Assembly: GCA_963728935.1 (NCBI GenBank)
Contig: CAVSMC010000009.1
Span: forward strand, 71,928 to 135,927
Length of the DNA stretch: 64,000 nucleotides
DNA from: CAVSMC01 sp963728935
GTDB lineage: Bacteria; Pseudomonadota; Gammaproteobacteria; Burkholderiales; Casimicrobiaceae
Direction: 5' to 3'
Shown here: piece by piece, positions 52,328-61,943 of the stretch
How positions within the stretch are numbered: position 1 is the stretch's first letter
Layout: each line of letters starts with the position of its first letter
Made by a program: the position numbers and the translations under genes
Notes under the pieces: generated by a model
What the model was told of the DNA's origin: nothing
Database searches by the model: none
The model's input: the letters and a program-made list of their open reading frames with translations, nothing else

Positions 52328-53164
52328 ATGCATCCGATGCTCACGATCGCCGTGAAGGCCGCGCGCCGCGCCGGTAACGTCATCAACCGCGGCGCCCGCG
52401 ATCTCGACCTGCTCACGGTGACCGCCAAAGGCCCGAAGGATTTCGTGAGCGAAGTCGACCGCGCCGCCGAGAGCGCAATCGTCGAAACGCTGCTCGATAC
52501 TTATCCGGATCACGCGATCTTAGCAGAGGAAGGAACCGCCAAAGGCGCGAACGCGCAAGCCGAAAACATCTGGATCATCGATCCTCTCGACGGCACGACC
52601 AACTTCCTTCACGGCTTCCCGCAGTATTGCGTATCGATCGCGCTGTCGCAGCGCGGCACGATTACCCAGGGCGTGATCTACGATCCGGTGCGCAACGATC
52701 TGTACACCGCCACGCGGGGCCGCGGGGCGTTCCTCAACGACCGGCGCATTCGCGTGTCGCGGCGGCAACTTCTGCGTGATTGCCTGATCGGAACCGGGTT
52801 CCCGTTCCGCGACGGCAGCTATCTCGAAACGTATCTGCAGATGATGAAGACGATGATCCAGCACACGGCGGGCCTGCGCAGACCCGGTGCTGCCGCGCTC
52901 GATCTCGCCTGCGTTGCCGCCGGCTTCTACGATGGCTTCTGGGAAGTCGGTCTCAATCCGTGGGACGTCGCCGCGGGGAGCCTGCTCGTCCAGGAGGCGG
53001 GCGGGTTGATAGGCGATCTGCAAGGCGAAGGCGACTTCGTCCATGGCGGCCAGGTGATCGCGGCCAATCCGAAGATCTTCGCGCAGATGATCGCCGTGCT
53101 TGCGCCGTACCGTGCCGACATGATCCGAGAGAAGTCGGCGAAGGCCGCCGCGCCGTCCGAGTAG
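52328..53164 (+). CDS. suhB: Inositol monophosphatase family protein SuhB
   Basis: 278 residues. Metal-binding blocks: AILAEEGT (first Glu), ENIWIIDPLDGTTNFLHGFP (Asp, Asp) and LNPWDVAAGSLLVQEAGG (third Asp). In bacteria SuhB hydrolyses inositol-1-phosphate and acts in rRNA antitermination. A strong GC hairpin lies about 60 nt after the stop. Confidence 0.95.
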   Translation: MHPMLTIAVKAARRAGNVINRGARDLDLLTVTAKGPKDFVSEVDRAAESAIVETLLDTYPDHAILAEEGTAKGANAQAENIWIIDPLDGTTNFLHGFPQYCVSIALSQRGTITQGVIYDPVRNDLYTATRGRGAFLNDRRIRVSRRQLLRDCLIGTGFPFRDGSYLETYLQMMKTMIQHTAGLRRPGAAALDLACVAAGFYDGFWEVGLNPWDVAAGSLLVQEAGGLIGDLQGEGDFVHGGQVIAANPKIFAQMIAVLAPYRADMIREKSAKAAAPSE

Positions 53165-53226
53165 TCCGCCGACTGCAACGCGCCGGGTGCCGCGCTGCGG
53201 CAATTGTTCGTTACGCGCGTCAGTTT

Positions 53227-53247
53227 GCGCGGCGAAGCCCGCCGCGC
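53227..53247 (+). terminator. Hairpin after suhB
   Basis: gcgcggcg (53227-53234) pairs exactly with 53240-53247 across a 5-nt loop. No T-run follows, so termination by itself is uncertain. Confidence 0.4.
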
Positions 53248-53408
53248 GTCCGGCGAGGTGTTTAGCCGCGTTTGCAGGGCGCCGCTGCTGTGGCTACCAT
53301 GCGAAGATATGCCGTTGGGATAGGCGCGCTCGGCGTCGCGATGCGGCGTGGCACCGAAGTTGCGCGCCAACAAAATCGCCCACGATGGCACGCCTCAGGG
53401 AGCGCACG

Positions 53409-55589
53409 ATGGCAGTTCGGTCAGCAAGTTTCTCGAGTATTTCACGCGTCGCGGCCGCGGCAGTTGTTCTGGCTGGCGGCGTCGCGCTTGCACCCACACC
53501 GTCGCTCGGGCAACCGGCGAGCACGATCCGTGTGATGTTGCATCCCTTGGCTGCGCCACGGGGCCAATTGCCGGCGCAGCAGCAGGCACAGCTCGAGGCG
53601 ATCGCCGGCACGTCGCTCACACTGAAGGGAACCACTCGGACGGGCGCGCTGGAGCTCGCGTTGACGGAGCCGCGCGATGCGGCGAGCGTCTCCGCGATCG
53701 TGAAGCGAATGCGCGAGCAGCGCTCGGTGCTATGGGCCGAGCCTGTTCGCGCTCGCGCTGCCGTCGAAAAGATGAGACCCAAGATCTCGTCGAACGAGCT
53801 GGGCCGCAAACTGCTGGTCCGGCTTGCCGAGGGCGTCGCGCCCGATTGGAGCGTGCTCGCGCCGCGCTTTTCGGCCATGCTCGGCGTCACCGTCGTCGCG
53901 CAGCGTCAAATCGGCAACGTCTGGGTCCTCGCGCTCGACCAGGCACAAACCCCCGAGCAATTGACCGCGCTCGCCGAATCGCTGCAACAGGATTCGGCGG
54001 TCCAATACGCCGACCCGGTGCTGCGCAAGCATCCGTTCGCCGGCCCCGTGCCGGACGATCCGCGCTTCCCCGAGCAATGGGGACTCACCGACAGCGTGTC
54101 GGGCATCGACGCGGAAACGGCATGGGGTCTCGGCTCGACGCTCGCACCGGTCACAGTCGCGATCGTCGACACCGGCATCCTGCCGCACCCCGATCTCGAA
54201 GGGCGATTGCTGCCCGGCTTCGATTTCATTTCCGATGCGGAGAACGCGCGCGACGGCGATGGCCGCGATTCGAATCCGCGCGACGAAGGCAACTGGACGG
54301 TCGGGGGCGACTGCGGCGGCGCACCCACCGAAGATAGCTTCTGGCACGGCACGTTTATCGCCGGCCAGATCGCGGCGAACAGGAACAACGGCGTCGGCAT
54401 CGCCGGTATCGCGTCGAACGCGCGTATCGTGCCGGTGCGCGTGCTCGGCAAATGCGGCGGAACCGACGAGGACGTGTTCGAGGGCCTGTTGTGGGCGTCC
54501 GGCGCTCCGATCGACGGCGTGCCGGCGAACGCGAATCCGGCGCGGATCATCAACATGAGCCTCGGCGGGGCCGGCGGCTGCACACAGGCGATTCAGGAAG
54601 CGATCGACCAAGCAATGGCGCAAGGCGCGATCGTCGTCGTCGCGGCCGGAAACGCCGCTGCCGATGCGAGCTTTTTCAGTCCCGCCAATTGCAGCGGCGT
54701 GATCACGGTCGGCGCGCACAATCGCGCCGGCCAGCGCGCGTTCTACTCCAATTTCGGCGCGCGAATCGACCTGTCGGCGCCCGCGGGCGACGGCGGGCTC
54801 GATGACTCGACGCTTTCGACCGGCAACGACGGCACGACCGTGCCGGCGAACCCCGACTACGTCTCCGGCATCGGCACGAGCTTCGCCGCGCCGGTCGTGT
54901 CCGGTATCGCGTCGTTGGTGCTCGCGAAGAATTCGTTGCTGACGCCTGGCCGCGTGCTTTCGTTGCTGCAGGGCTCGTCGCGCAATTTCCCGCAAGGTTC
55001 GACGTGCGGCGTCGGCGACGTCTGCGGCGCCGGTCTCGTCGATGCCGGCGTCGCATTCGCAAGCACCTCCCCGTCGTCCGACGCTGCGCCTCCGGGAACG
55101 GTTCCCGTCATCGAGTACTACCGCAGCGATCTCGACCAATTCTTCATGACGGCGGACGCATCCGAAGCCGCGTTCGTCGACACGTTCTTGGGCGCGATCT
55201 ATCAGCGCACCGGCAATCTCTTCTTCGCCTGGAACGATCCGGCGATCGCGCCGCCGAACGCCGTGCCGGTGTGCCGGTTCTTCGGAACGGGCAACCACTT
55301 GGTCGACTCGCACTTCTTCACGCCGCTCGCGTCGGAGTGCCAGTACGTGCTCGCCAATGCATCGGCGACGTGGCGGTTCGAAACGGGCCAGGCGTTCTGG
55401 ACGGTGCTCGCCGACGGCAGCGGAAGTTGTCCCGCCGGCATGGTGCCGGTCTACCGCTTCTCGAACAACCGAGCGGATTTCAACCAGCGCTTCACGACCG
55501 ACCTTTCCGTGCGCCGCGCAATGCTCAATCGCGCGTGGGCGCTCGACGGTTACGCGGCGAACGGCGTCGCGTTCTGCTCGCCGATCTAG
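53409..55589 (+). CDS. Secreted S8 (subtilisin-like) serine protease with C-terminal DUF5648-like domain
   Basis: 726 residues from ATG 53409, with AGGGAG 7 nt upstream. Signal peptide at about 1-34. Residues 40-210 form an inhibitor-like propeptide (VLWAEPVRARAAVEKM). Catalytic triad: D254 in TVAIVDTGILPHPDLEG, H313 in FWHGTFIAGQIAANRNNGVG and S491 in GIGTSFAAPVVSGIASLVLA; oxyanion Asn in VVVAAGNAAADASFF. After the catalytic domain comes a linker (about 551-565). The C-terminal 160 residues contain repeats such as PVIEYYRSDLDQFFMTADAS and PVYRFSNNRADFNQRFTTDL, typical of the DUF5648 family, likely a surface binding module. Cys pairs suggest disulfides. Confidence 0.92.
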   Translation: MAVRSASFSSISRVAAAAVVLAGGVALAPTPSLGQPASTIRVMLHPLAAPRGQLPAQQQAQLEAIAGTSLTLKGTTRTGALELALTEPRDAASVSAIVKRMREQRSVLWAEPVRARAAVEKMRPKISSNELGRKLLVRLAEGVAPDWSVLAPRFSAMLGVTVVAQRQIGNVWVLALDQAQTPEQLTALAESLQQDSAVQYADPVLRKHPFAGPVPDDPRFPEQWGLTDSVSGIDAETAWGLGSTLAPVTVAIVDTGILPHPDLEGRLLPGFDFISDAENARDGDGRDSNPRDEGNWTVGGDCGGAPTEDSFWHGTFIAGQIAANRNNGVGIAGIASNARIVPVRVLGKCGGTDEDVFEGLLWASGAPIDGVPANANPARIINMSLGGAGGCTQAIQEAIDQAMAQGAIVVVAAGNAAADASFFSPANCSGVITVGAHNRAGQRAFYSNFGARIDLSAPAGDGGLDDSTLSTGNDGTTVPANPDYVSGIGTSFAAPVVSGIASLVLAKNSLLTPGRVLSLLQGSSRNFPQGSTCGVGDVCGAGLVDAGVAFASTSPSSDAAPPGTVPVIEYYRSDLDQFFMTADASEAAFVDTFLGAIYQRTGNLFFAWNDPAIAPPNAVPVCRFFGTGNHLVDSHFFTPLASECQYVLANASATWRFETGQAFWTVLADGSGSCPAGMVPVYRFSNNRADFNQRFTTDLSVRRAMLNRAWALDGYAANGVAFCSPI

Positions 55590-55599
55590 CAGCCGGCCG

Positions 55600-56724
55600 T
55601 CAGTCCGCCTCGATCGTCGCGGCGCTTCCTTTCTCGTGCGGCGCCGGCGCCGGCGCGCTTGCCGGCGCGTCGCTTGCCGGCGCGTCGCTTGCCCATTGGC
55701 GCAGCAGCATGTAGCCGAGGGCGATCAGCACCGGTCCCAGGAACAGACCGATGAATCCGAACGCCGCAACGCCGCCCAGCACACCGATCAGCACGAGGAT
55801 GAACGGCAGATCGCTGCCGTGGCTGATGATCAGCGGACGAATGAAATTGTCGACCATCGACACGACCAGTCCGCCCCACACGAGAACGAAGATTCCCCAC
55901 CCCGTCTCGCCGACGCCGAACCAGAGGTAGAGGCCCGCCGGGATCCAAACGAGCGGAGGGCCGACCGGAACCGGCGAAAGCAGGAACGTCACGAAGCCGA
56001 GCAGCGGCGCCGCCTTGATGCCGGCGAGCGCGAGCCCGATCGCCATCAACGTACCTTGCACGAGCGCCGTGCCAAGGATGCCGAGGACGACGCCGCGTGT
56101 CGTCATCGCGGCGACCTGCGTCAAATGATGACCGTGATGCCCGGCGATGCGAGTGACCGCAGCGCGCATGCGCACGATCATCGCGTCGGCGTCGCGATAG
56201 AAAAAGAACGCGATGACGATCGACAGCGCGAGCTGAACGAGGCCGCCCAGCACCGTCACGCCGCTCGCGAGCGCGAACTTGCGCAACGGCTCGACATACT
56301 TCGAAAGCTCAGCGATCAGCGCCGCCGTATCGTGCGCGAACGTCGACCAATAGGCGGTCACCTGCCCGCCGACGAGCGGGATTTGCACGAGCCACGCAGG
56401 CGGATCCGGAGGCCCTGTCGCAAGCACGCGCTGGGTGAACGCGGCGACCTGATCGAAATTCTCGGCGATCGTTGTGCCGACGATGACGAACGGCGCGAGC
56501 AGCGCGAGCGCAATCGCCAGCACCATCACGAGCGCCGCGAGCGACGCGCTGTCGCGCAGCCGCGCGCGCAGCCGAACGAACAGCGGCCACGTCGTCACGC
56601 AAAGAATCGCCGCCCACAGGATCGATGTCACGAAGGGCGCGAGAACGAGATAGCAGCCGGCGATCAGCACGCCGAGCACGACCAGCGTCAGGATGCGATC
56701 GATCTGGGTGGGCGGGATGATCAT
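55600..56724 (-). CDS. AI-2E family transporter (PerM/YdiK-like)
   Basis: 374 residues and about seven transmembrane helices. FVTSILWAAILCVTTWPLF begins the family. GTALVQGTLMAIGLALAGIK and PLLGFVTFLLSPVPVGPPLV are the conserved centre, and VDNFIRPLIISHGSDLPFIL the C-terminal hallmark. Members export small molecules or act as antiporters; the autoinducer role is shown for few. The C-terminus is ASDAPASDAPASAPAPAP, encoded by a 15-bp tandem repeat (55661-55675, 55676-55690). Convergent with the S8 protease. Confidence 0.9.
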   Translation of the reverse strand: MIIPPTQIDRILTLVVLGVLIAGCYLVLAPFVTSILWAAILCVTTWPLFVRLRARLRDSASLAALVMVLAIALALLAPFVIVGTTIAENFDQVAAFTQRVLATGPPDPPAWLVQIPLVGGQVTAYWSTFAHDTAALIAELSKYVEPLRKFALASGVTVLGGLVQLALSIVIAFFFYRDADAMIVRMRAAVTRIAGHHGHHLTQVAAMTTRGVVLGILGTALVQGTLMAIGLALAGIKAAPLLGFVTFLLSPVPVGPPLVWIPAGLYLWFGVGETGWGIFVLVWGGLVVSMVDNFIRPLIISHGSDLPFILVLIGVLGGVAAFGFIGLFLGPVLIALGYMLLRQWASDAPASDAPASAPAPAPHEKGSAATIEAD

Positions 56725-56750
56725 CGGCGGACGCCTTGTCGTCGTCCGGA

Positions 56751-56756
56751 CTTATA
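56751..56756 (-). promoter_or_regulatory. Candidate -10 for the AI-2E transporter
   Basis: TATAAG on the minus strand, preceded by TG, 27 nt before the start. One base from consensus in a GC-rich gap of 153 nt. No -35 partner found. Confidence 0.3.
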
Positions 56757-56877
56757 CACCGGAAGTGGCGTGGACGCAGCCCGTGCGCGGCGAACGCACG
56801 CGGCGTTTCGGTCCTGATGTCACTGCCGCTCGCGAGACACGGCGCGGCGAGTTACGCCCGCCCTTCGCCTGTGGCGC

Positions 56878-58977
56878 TCAAACCGATGCGCGCCGCGCGA
56901 CGGTCGTCCGATTGCGGCGTGACTTCGCTTTCTTCGCTGTTCGCGTGCCCTGCGCCCGCGCAGCGAGCGCGAGCTCGCGCACGCGACGGATGTCCTGTTC
57001 CGAGAACGGTCCGTTGACCCCCGAGATCGCGGCGAGCCCCATGCCGTGCTTGCGTCCGAGGCGGTAGATCTCGCGCACTTTCTCCCACTCGATGTTGCGG
57101 CCCACGGTGAAGTTCTCGAACCGCCCCTCGAGCGCGAGGACGATGGTTTCGGCGAGACAAGCGTAGGCGACGTTCTTCGGCAACCCGATGTTGTTCATCG
57201 AGACGTCGCCCGGGAGCTGGATCTCGCCGGATTCGATCACCAGCACGTCGGGGCGCTTTGCGACTTCGGCGGGAGGCAGATCGAGCGGGCGCGCAACGTC
57301 GGTGATCACGCAGCCCGGCTTCACCTTCATGATGTCGAGAATCCTCTTGCCGGCGCCGGAAGTCGCCGTCACGATCATGTCCATTCCGGCGATGTCCTTG
57401 TCCGCGCGCGAAGAAAGGAAGAGCTTCGCACCCGGCGTTTCCTCGAGGATCGATTCCTTGAGCGAGAGCAGCTTCGCCGTCTCGGGCGACACCATGTAGA
57501 GCTCTTCGGCGACCATTGCGAGCATCCGCGCGCACACCGAGCCGATCGCCCCGGTGGCACCGACGACCATCGCCTTGAACTGCACCTTCTCGCCGCGATT
57601 CGGCTGCTCGACCAGTCCGAGCCGGAGCACCGCATCGTGCGCAGCCCACAGCGCGCCCGATGCGCTGTAGCTGTTGCCGGTGGTGATCGGCAGCGGCGCA
57701 CGCTTCGCCACGGTCAGCCCGGCGTCCCCGACCACCTTGGTGAACGCGCCGAGGCCCATGATCTGCGCGCCGAGTCCTCTCGCGATCCGCGCGGCGTCGA
57801 GCAAACGCCGGTACGTGAACTCGGGGCTGTGGCTCATGATCTCTTGCGGCGTTCCTCCGACCGAGATCAGCCAGCCCTCCGCTTCGACGCCGGTCGGTGA
57901 TTTCACCCCCGTCACCTTCGAGTACACGAACGGAGGTGCGTAAGCCATCACCTTCTCGACGGTGTCCATGAGCACCGGCGGCGATACCTGCGACAGCAGA
58001 TCGATCGGCTTGACGTTCTTGAAATACTCCTGCGACAGCGGATGGATGACGAAGGCGAAGCGGTTGATGCGTCGGTAGCCCCCGGGATAGACGATTCGCG
58101 GCTCGAGCTGCAGGTCGGTGATGATCTGCAGATAGTCGTCCTCGGGGATGTCTTCCGGAGCCTTCTCCATCGCGGCGACGATCATCGCATCGAGCACGCT
58201 TGGATCCAGCACGTGGCCGAACAGCGCCGGCGCACCGTCGACCACCATCATGACGCCCTGCTCCTTGAACCACGCGACGCGCGCGTCGTTGACCGTCGAC
58301 GTGATGATCGTCTTGTCGCGCAACACGCCGCCGCCGAAGCGATCGAGCTCGTGCGCCGGCGCGACGATGACCGTCGCTTCCGCGATCGCTTGCCTCAGCA
58401 CGAACTTGGTCCACGTCCTCACCGGCGCCGACGACATCAGGCTGTCCGGCGTCCAGTCGAGCACGTAGCTCGCGCCGCTCGCATAGAGCTCCAGCGCACT
58501 GAGCGAGGTCAGCATCTTGGGAACGCCGAACTGCAGCAGCGGGTCGGCGAACTCGAGGTTCTCCGTGTACTCCGACATCGCGAGCGCCAGCTTGTAGTTC
58601 CTCATCCCCGAAAAGAACAGGACGCGCGCGTTGTTGAAGTAGTCGCCCAGCTTGATCTGCACGTGACGCAGCGCCCATTCCTGCAGGATGTCGCTCAATC
58701 GTCCGCCGGTCGTAACGGGAACGCGCGTCACCGCGCGCTTCATCGCCGCGCTCGGCTTGTCCACATAGCGACGCGAGCCCACGGCGTAGCTGTCCTTCAC
58801 CACGCCGAGCCCGATCGCGTCCGCGCGCATCTCCCAGCGCTTCAAGAGTCTCACCGCGGCCGCCGTGCTGCCGTTCGTGCCGAGACGCCGGACGTCGAAC
58901 CGACGACCGAGAAAACGTGTGGTGAACTCGTAGTCCCGCTCGCGCGCACCGAGGCTGACACCGACGACGGTCTTCAT
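56878..58977 (-). CDS. Acyl-ACP reductase-like dehydrogenase with a 300-residue N-terminal extension
   Basis: 699 residues. Residues about 305-665 resemble, block by block, the cyanobacterial long-chain acyl-ACP reductase (AAR) as I remember it. AYAPPFVYSKVTGVKSPTGV comes first. GLGAFTKVV (408-416) and ITTGNSYSA (431-439) follow. The NAD(P) loop is VVGATGAIGSVCARML (473-479 core). The block AYACLAETIVLALEGRFENF with TVGRN then contains C607, at the position of AAR's acyl-accepting Cys in FACFAEAMLLEFEG. AAR reduces acyl-ACP or acyl-CoA to fatty aldehyde. Residues 1-300 are not recognised. The C-terminal 30 residues are Lys/Arg-rich. Divergent from an alcohol dehydrogenase 207 bp away. Confidence 0.72.
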   Translation of the reverse strand: MKTVVGVSLGARERDYEFTTRFLGRRFDVRRLGTNGSTAAAVRLLKRWEMRADAIGLGVVKDSYAVGSRRYVDKPSAAMKRAVTRVPVTTGGRLSDILQEWALRHVQIKLGDYFNNARVLFFSGMRNYKLALAMSEYTENLEFADPLLQFGVPKMLTSLSALELYASGASYVLDWTPDSLMSSAPVRTWTKFVLRQAIAEATVIVAPAHELDRFGGGVLRDKTIITSTVNDARVAWFKEQGVMMVVDGAPALFGHVLDPSVLDAMIVAAMEKAPEDIPEDDYLQIITDLQLEPRIVYPGGYRRINRFAFVIHPLSQEYFKNVKPIDLLSQVSPPVLMDTVEKVMAYAPPFVYSKVTGVKSPTGVEAEGWLISVGGTPQEIMSHSPEFTYRRLLDAARIARGLGAQIMGLGAFTKVVGDAGLTVAKRAPLPITTGNSYSASGALWAAHDAVLRLGLVEQPNRGEKVQFKAMVVGATGAIGSVCARMLAMVAEELYMVSPETAKLLSLKESILEETPGAKLFLSSRADKDIAGMDMIVTATSGAGKRILDIMKVKPGCVITDVARPLDLPPAEVAKRPDVLVIESGEIQLPGDVSMNNIGLPKNVAYACLAETIVLALEGRFENFTVGRNIEWEKVREIYRLGRKHGMGLAAISGVNGPFSEQDIRRVRELALAARAQGTRTAKKAKSRRNRTTVARRASV

Positions 58978-59184
58978 CGCACCACCCGTTTCTCGCTTGG
59001 CCGTTCGCGCCGATTCTACGGCGCCGATTTGGCGGGAATGCTGATTGCGGGCAAGGATGCGTTACGCGTGCGACTTCCTGTCGCATGCAAAACGAGGGCG
59101 CCAAGCGCGCGATCTTGACCTGATCGCAGGCTCGCCGGCGCGTTTTCCGGCACGCTTGGACAATGCCATCGACCGGGGCGAAAG

Positions 59185-60471
59185 ATGATCGAGATGCCGA
59201 GCATTGTGGCTGACGTCGTGCGTTCCGTCGGCCTGTCGACCGCGATGCGCGCGGCCGGTGTGGTCACCGCACTGTTGCCGATTCCGCAACCGATGCTGCT
59301 GGTCGGACCGGGCGCGAGCAGGCGGCTCGCGCAGGCGCTCTGCGGCTTCGGATATCGCAAGATCCTGATCGTGACCGATCGCATCGTCGCCGCGAAGCGG
59401 CTGCCCGATGCGTTCGTCAACGCGCTGACCGAAGGCGGCACCGCGCACGCCGTGTTCGACGCGATCACGCCCGACGCGCCGATCCCGCTGATCGAGCAGG
59501 GCATCGCCGCTTACCGGAAGCAAGGCTGCGATGCGATCGTTGCGTTCGGCGGCGGGTCGCCGATGGACGCGGCGAAGACGATCGCGCTCGCGGTCGCGAA
59601 CAACAAGCATCCGCGAAAGCTCGTCGGATACTTCAAGGGCTTGCACGCGCCAGCGCCGATCTACGCGGTGCCGACGACCGCGGGCACCGGATCGGAGGTC
59701 ACCGTGGCGGCCGTGATCTCGGATCCCGACAGCGGCAGGAAGCTCGTGATCGCGGACACGCGCCTCGTGCCGGCAATGGCAGCGCTCGATCCGTTGCTGA
59801 TGACGGGGCTGCCGCGAGAGGTGACGGCAGCGACCGGGATGGATGCGCTGACGCATGCGATCGAAGCGTTCGTCGGCCAATGGTCGACCGAGCATACGGA
59901 TCGGATGGCGCTCGCTGCGGTGAGCATGATCTACGAGAACCTGCCGGTCGCGTACGGCAACGGCAGAAACCTGGCGGCGCGCGAGCAGATGGCGCTCGCG
60001 GCGACCTACGCGGGCCTCGCGTTCACGCGCGCCAACGTCGGCTACGTGCACGCGATCGCGCACCAGCTCGGCGGCAAGTACCACACACCGCACGGACTCG
60101 CCAACGCGATCATGCTTCCGCACGTGCTCGAGTTCCTGAGCCCCGCCATCACGAAGCGGCTCGCGATCCTCGCGGTGCGCGCGAAGGTGGGCAGCGCGCG
60201 CGAGCGGCCGGCGGTACTCGCGAAGAAATTCCTCGCCTCGGTCGAGCGATTGAGCCGCGACGTCGGCATTCCGCGCCACCTGGACGCGCTGCGCGAGGAG
60301 GACATTCCCGACCTCGCCAAGGCCGCGTGCTGGGAAGCGGATACCAACTATCCGGTGCCGCGCTACATGTCGCCGCAAACGTGCGCACGCCTGATACGCC
60401 AGGTGCTGCCCGAGGAGAAACGGCGCGGCAAACGCCGCGGTCCGGCAGCGCGCCGGTCATCGCGCGGTTGA
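59185..60471 (+). CDS. Iron-containing (group III) alcohol dehydrogenase
   Basis: 428 residues. NAD-binding: DAIVAFGGGSPMDAAKTIAL. PTTAGTGSEVTVAAVISDPD is the family block. Metal ligands are in GMDALTHAIEAFVGQWSTEH (Asp/His), VGYVHAIAHQLGGKYHTPHG (two His), with LANAIMLPHVLEF after it. It interconverts alcohols and aldehydes with NAD(P)H. The C-terminus has an Arg-rich tail (KRRGKRRGPAARRSSRG). It is transcribed away from the AAR-like gene, so the two probably share a promoter region and may act in sequence. A start at ATG 59194 is equally possible. Confidence 0.92.
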   Translation: MIEMPSIVADVVRSVGLSTAMRAAGVVTALLPIPQPMLLVGPGASRRLAQALCGFGYRKILIVTDRIVAAKRLPDAFVNALTEGGTAHAVFDAITPDAPIPLIEQGIAAYRKQGCDAIVAFGGGSPMDAAKTIALAVANNKHPRKLVGYFKGLHAPAPIYAVPTTAGTGSEVTVAAVISDPDSGRKLVIADTRLVPAMAALDPLLMTGLPREVTAATGMDALTHAIEAFVGQWSTEHTDRMALAAVSMIYENLPVAYGNGRNLAAREQMALAATYAGLAFTRANVGYVHAIAHQLGGKYHTPHGLANAIMLPHVLEFLSPAITKRLAILAVRAKVGSARERPAVLAKKFLASVERLSRDVGIPRHLDALREEDIPDLAKAACWEADTNYPVPRYMSPQTCARLIRQVLPEEKRRGKRRGPAARRSSRG

Positions 60472-60641
60472 GTGCCGGCGCGCGAACGATTCTGCGGCGG
60501 GAAGTCGGTCGTATTCGGCGGACACGCACTCCGCCGCGTGTTCATAACGCAATTCGATTGTGCGCGCGCCGCGCACCCACCTATTCACCCAAATCGATCT
60601 GTCCTGAAGCGATTGGACCTGCGGTCGTAGGGTTCACACGC

Positions 60642-61925
60642 CTAGTTGAGCATGAGACGCGGCAGCCAGACCGAGACGGCCGGGACATAGGTCACGATCA
60701 TCAGCACGAGCAACATCATCACATAGAACGGCCAGATCTTGCGCACGACCTGCTCGATCGAAAGCTTGGCGACGGCGCATCCGACGAACAGCACCGAGCC
60801 GACCGGCGGCGTGACCAGGCCGATGCCGAGATTGACCAGCATGATGATGCCGAAGTGCACGGGGTCGACCCCGAAAGTCTGCACCACCGGCAGCAGGATC
60901 GGCGCGCAAATCAGCAACAGGGGCGCCATGTCCATCAACGTGCCGAGGAACAGCAGCAGTGTGTTGATGAGCAGCAGGATGACGTATTTGTTGCTCGAGA
61001 TCGTGAGGAAGAAGCTCGTCACTTTCGCCGGCAGCTGCATCAGCGCCATCATGTAGCCAAATCCCGACGCGAACGCGATCAGGATCATGACCATGCCGAC
61101 CGTCTTCATAGTCCGGTGCACGAGCAGATGCAGGTCGCGCCAGCGATAGTCGCGATAGATGAACATCGTCACGAAGAACGCCCAGGCGCAGGCGACCGCC
61201 GCCGCCTCGGTGGCGGTGAAGACGCCGAACAGGATGCCGCCGGTGATGATCAGCATGGTTATGAGGCCCCAAAGAGCCTCGATCGCCACTTTCACCGCCT
61301 TGCGCAAGGGAACGACTTCACCCTTCGGATAGTTTTCCCGGTAGGCGGTGAACACGACCAGGATGCTCAGCGCCAGGCCGAGCAGCAGGCCGGGAAAGAA
61401 TCCGGCGACGAGCAGATGCGCGATCGATACTGTGCCGCCGACCGCGAGTGAGTAGATCACGGCATTGTGGCTGGGCGGAATCAGAATGGCTTGCACCGAG
61501 CCGCAGATCGTCACGTTCGTGGCGAACACGCGCGGATAACCGGCACGCTCCATTTGCGGGATCATCACCGACCCGATCGATGAAGTGTCGGCGACCGACG
61601 AGCCCGAAATGCAGCCGAACAAGCTCGACGCGACGATATTCACCAGTCCGAGACCGCCGCGGATGAAGCCGACGAACACATTGGCCAGCGCGATCAACCG
61701 CCGCGCCATGCCGCCTTCCGCCATGATCGCGCCCGCAAGCACGAAGAACGGGATCGCCAGCAGTGAGAACTTGCTGATCCCGTCCGAAATCTTGAGCATG
61801 ACCGCTTCGAGCGGGATGCCGGCCCAGATCGCGCCGATCAGCGCGGCGACGCCGAGCGCGTAGGCGACCGGCACACCGATGGCGATCAGGGCAAAGAGGC
61901 TGCCCAGCAGAATCAAAGCGTCCAA
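60642..61925 (-). CDS. dctM: TRAP transporter large permease (DctM family), second system
   Basis: 427 residues and about 12 transmembrane helices. LAIPFFVLAGAIMAEGGMAR, ISGSSVADTSSIGSVMIPQM and VQAILIPPSHNAVIYSLAVG are the core blocks, followed by GLVTPPVGSVLFVGCAV. Transport subunit for the second binding protein at 62536-63528. It differs clearly from the dctM at 20.8 kb, so this is not a recent duplication. It starts 18 nt after dctQ and is convergent with the alcohol dehydrogenase. The 170-nt gap to the dehydrogenase shows no clear terminator. Confidence 0.95.
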   Translation of the reverse strand: MDALILLGSLFALIAIGVPVAYALGVAALIGAIWAGIPLEAVMLKISDGISKFSLLAIPFFVLAGAIMAEGGMARRLIALANVFVGFIRGGLGLVNIVASSLFGCISGSSVADTSSIGSVMIPQMERAGYPRVFATNVTICGSVQAILIPPSHNAVIYSLAVGGTVSIAHLLVAGFFPGLLLGLALSILVVFTAYRENYPKGEVVPLRKAVKVAIEALWGLITMLIITGGILFGVFTATEAAAVACAWAFFVTMFIYRDYRWRDLHLLVHRTMKTVGMVMILIAFASGFGYMMALMQLPAKVTSFFLTISSNKYVILLLINTLLLFLGTLMDMAPLLLICAPILLPVVQTFGVDPVHFGIIMLVNLGIGLVTPPVGSVLFVGCAVAKLSIEQVVRKIWPFYVMMLLVLMIVTYVPAVSVWLPRLMLN

Positions 61926-61943
61926 GGCGGTTTCGTCCCGCCC

